This document shows positions 30,902 through 32,051 of a stretch of 32,051 bases of DNA, one piece after another. Made by a program: the position numbers and the translations under genes. A model generated the notes under the pieces. The model did no database searches and was not told the DNA's origin. It saw only the letters and a program-made list of their open reading frames with translations. This stretch comes from Thermofilaceae archaeon (GTDB lineage Archaea; Thermoproteota; Thermoprotei; Thermofilales; Thermofilaceae), in NCBI GenBank assembly GCA_026986905.1, contig JALSNQ010000018.1:1-32051 (forward strand), written 5' to 3'. The first letter of the stretch is position 1; each line of letters begins with the position of its first letter.

Positions 30902-30911
30902 GCCTTATAGC
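30902..30911 (-). promoter_or_regulatory. TATA box of the phosphomevalonate dehydratase unit
   Basis: The minus strand reads GCTATAAGGC, 32-41 bases before the ATG at 30870, which gives a leader of about ten bases without a recognisable ribosome-binding site. It is 20 bases from the divergent plus-strand box at 30931-30939. Confidence 0.45.
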
Positions 30912-30930
30912 TTCCACGTATCCCGGGATA

Positions 30931-30939
30931 GATAAAAAG
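30931..30939 (+). promoter_or_regulatory. TATA box for the leaderless secreted-protein gene
   Basis: GATAAAAAG is centred about 23 bases before the ATG at 30958, so the transcript would begin at the start codon; the bases between show no ribosome-binding site. Confidence 0.45.
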
Positions 30940-30957
30940 AAGTACATATTCCACAAA

Positions 30958-32051
30958 ATGAATGCTATGCGCACCCCACCTGCCGGAAGGCCTATGACAC
31001 TACTAATGATGGCCCTCTTCATCGTGACGCTTCTAGGGCCGCTCATCGCATCCCAGCCAGCCTCCCTCAGCGAGATAGCCACGTACTCGTCAAATACCAG
31101 GATAGCGTCAGTCGACTTCTCGCCCAGCCTTAGGCTATACGCCGTGGCGAAGGAAAACGGTGAAATAGAGGTTCTGGCGAGCAACATGACCCCTCTCGCA
31201 GACTACAAGGTTCCCAATCCCTACTTCATCCAGGCAAAGTTTCTCGGAGGCCTCCTCGCGGTTGTATGGGAGCATGGAGGCTATACATTAACCCTTATAA
31301 ACGTGTCAGACTGGTCGAGGAGAGACATAGAGCTCGTCGGCGACACGGGCCAGCTCGTTGCAGCGCTGCGGTTTAATAGGAGCCTATACCTCTTCCTCTT
31401 CAAAAAAGCCCTCCTCGCAGTGGATGTAAGCAGAGGCGCCGTCGTAAAGGCCGGCGACACACCCTTTACCATCGTAAACACCGGAGTCACCCTCTTCAAG
31501 ATAAATGGCTCCAGAATAGCGCTGGTGGACGTAAACACGAGGTGCCCCTTCTGTATCCGCAACAACGATAAGGAACTCGTGATATTCGACCAAAAACTGA
31601 GGATAATTAATAGGATCACCCTACACCACTTCCTCTACGCATACCCCGTATCCAACGGTTCCGAAATACTAGTCATAAGAGATAACGGGAAAGGAGAGTT
31701 CTGGAGCCCCTTCCCCCTCTCCCACATGCTCGGAAAAACGCCTATACACGTGTATACGCCAGGTAGGGAAAAAATCGTGTTCACCCGGGGCGCTGCCGCT
31801 ATCTACAGCTCCTCGGGCAACACGCTGACTATAAAAATATTTTATCCGGCCACCCTCACGTGGAGAAGGGTTACAGCCCCACTCCCAGGTGTAAAGAAAA
31901 TAGCGAAATCCGAGGCCTCCCTCTCAGAGGAGGGGCTGGCGGCCCTGCTGCTAAAGGGCATCGGCGCTTCGTACCTAGTCGCTGCGGATGGTATGGAGGG
32001 GGTTAAGGGCTACGTTAAGCTGCCCCCCTCAGCGGACCTTGCCGGCGTTAG
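30958..32051 (+). CDS. secreted or anchored beta-propeller-like protein (partial, runs off right edge)
   Basis: An uninterrupted frame of 364 codons from the ATG at 30958 to the window end, with no stop. The head MNAMRTPPAGRPMTLLMMALFIVTLLGPLIAS contains one hydrophobic helix, a signal peptide or anchor. What follows is a succession of short strands with recurring patterns such as SVDFSPSLRLYAVAKENGEIEVL, AKFLGGLLAVVWEHGGYTLTLINV and SRIALVDVNTRC, as in WD40/YVTN-type propeller blades. A CPFC pair sits in that last blade and could form a disulfide. No catalytic motif is seen in the visible part. It is divergent from the dehydratase unit. The full length and any C-terminal anchor lie outside the window. 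Confidence 0.65.
   Translation, partial: MNAMRTPPAGRPMTLLMMALFIVTLLGPLIASQPASLSEIATYSSNTRIASVDFSPSLRLYAVAKENGEIEVLASNMTPLADYKVPNPYFIQAKFLGGLLAVVWEHGGYTLTLINVSDWSRRDIELVGDTGQLVAALRFNRSLYLFLFKKALLAVDVSRGAVVKAGDTPFTIVNTGVTLFKINGSRIALVDVNTRCPFCIRNNDKELVIFDQKLRIINRITLHHFLYAYPVSNGSEILVIRDNGKGEFWSPFPLSHMLGKTPIHVYTPGREKIVFTRGAAAIYSSSGNTLTIKIFYPATLTWRRVTAPLPGVKKIAKSEASLSEEGLAALLLKGIGASYLVAADGMEGVKGYVKLPPSADLAGV

Noticed and set aside
1-32051. CRISPR arrays, insertion sequences, tRNA or rRNA genes
   Set aside because: No regularly spaced direct repeats, transposase motifs, tRNA-like cloverleaf or rRNA-like stretches were seen; the gaps are too short for most of them. Without a covariance search small RNAs cannot be excluded.

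Overview
The window looks like chromosome of a hyperthermophilic or thermophilic archaeon of the Thermoproteota (Crenarchaeota), possibly Thermofilum-like; the genus is a guess. The support is gene content: a class I lysyl-tRNA synthetase, an AGOG-type 8-oxoguanine glycosylase, both subunits of the archaeal phosphomevalonate dehydratase (aconitase X), a geranylgeranyl-reductase-family flavoprotein, IorA/IorB, and a type-4 Fe-S uracil-DNA glycosylase. Signals are archaeal too: GGTGA-type ribosome-binding sites inside operons, many GTG and TTG starts, and TATA-like boxes 24-30 bases before start codons, implying leaderless first genes. Coding density is very high, no gap exceeds about 210 bases, and I see no tRNA, rRNA, CRISPR array, insertion sequence or integrase.

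Layout. (1) 1-6203, minus strand: a tight operon for a type IV pilus-like surface structure: a pilin, a GspF/TadC-like platform candidate, several further short pilin-like proteins (one of only 46 residues) and two large secreted proteins rich in cysteine and N-glycosylation sequons; it runs off the left edge. (2) 6300-8832, plus: a sugar nucleotidyltransferase with a left-handed beta-helix tail, translationally coupled to a phosphohexomutase homologue whose catalytic motifs are destroyed. (3) 8854-10449: AGOG glycosylase and a convergent circularly permuted GTPase. (4) 10499-15593: a catabolic island with a D-2-hydroxyacid dehydrogenase and homologues of Thermotoga IolN, IolM and IolO (the hydrolase, second dehydrogenase and epimerase of inositol breakdown), plus an RNase Z-like hydrolase. 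(5) 15636-18094: iorA-iorB. (6) 18041-21620, minus: a membrane-anchored beta-rich protein, a winged-helix protein and a geranylgeranyl-reductase-like enzyme. (7) 21693-23716: lysK and a three-helix membrane protein. (8) 23728-26893, minus: a winged-helix protein and two long coiled-coil proteins, one with an 11-residue glycine-phased repeat. (9) 26938-28623: a tandem zinc-finger protein, a membrane protein and a four-CBS protein. (10) 28667-30870, minus: phosphomevalonate dehydratase large and small subunits followed by uracil-DNA glycosylase. (11) 30958 to the right edge: an open-ended secreted, propeller-like protein.

How they may work together: regions 1 and 2 plausibly make a glycosylated surface structure and some of its sugar donors. 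Region 4 would turn inositol-type ketones into a hexuronate-type keto acid. IorAB would take electrons from aryl-keto acids to ferredoxin. The dehydratase pair and the flavoprotein belong to membrane isoprenoid synthesis. Functional names for regions 1, 6, 8 and 9 rest on sequence character only.
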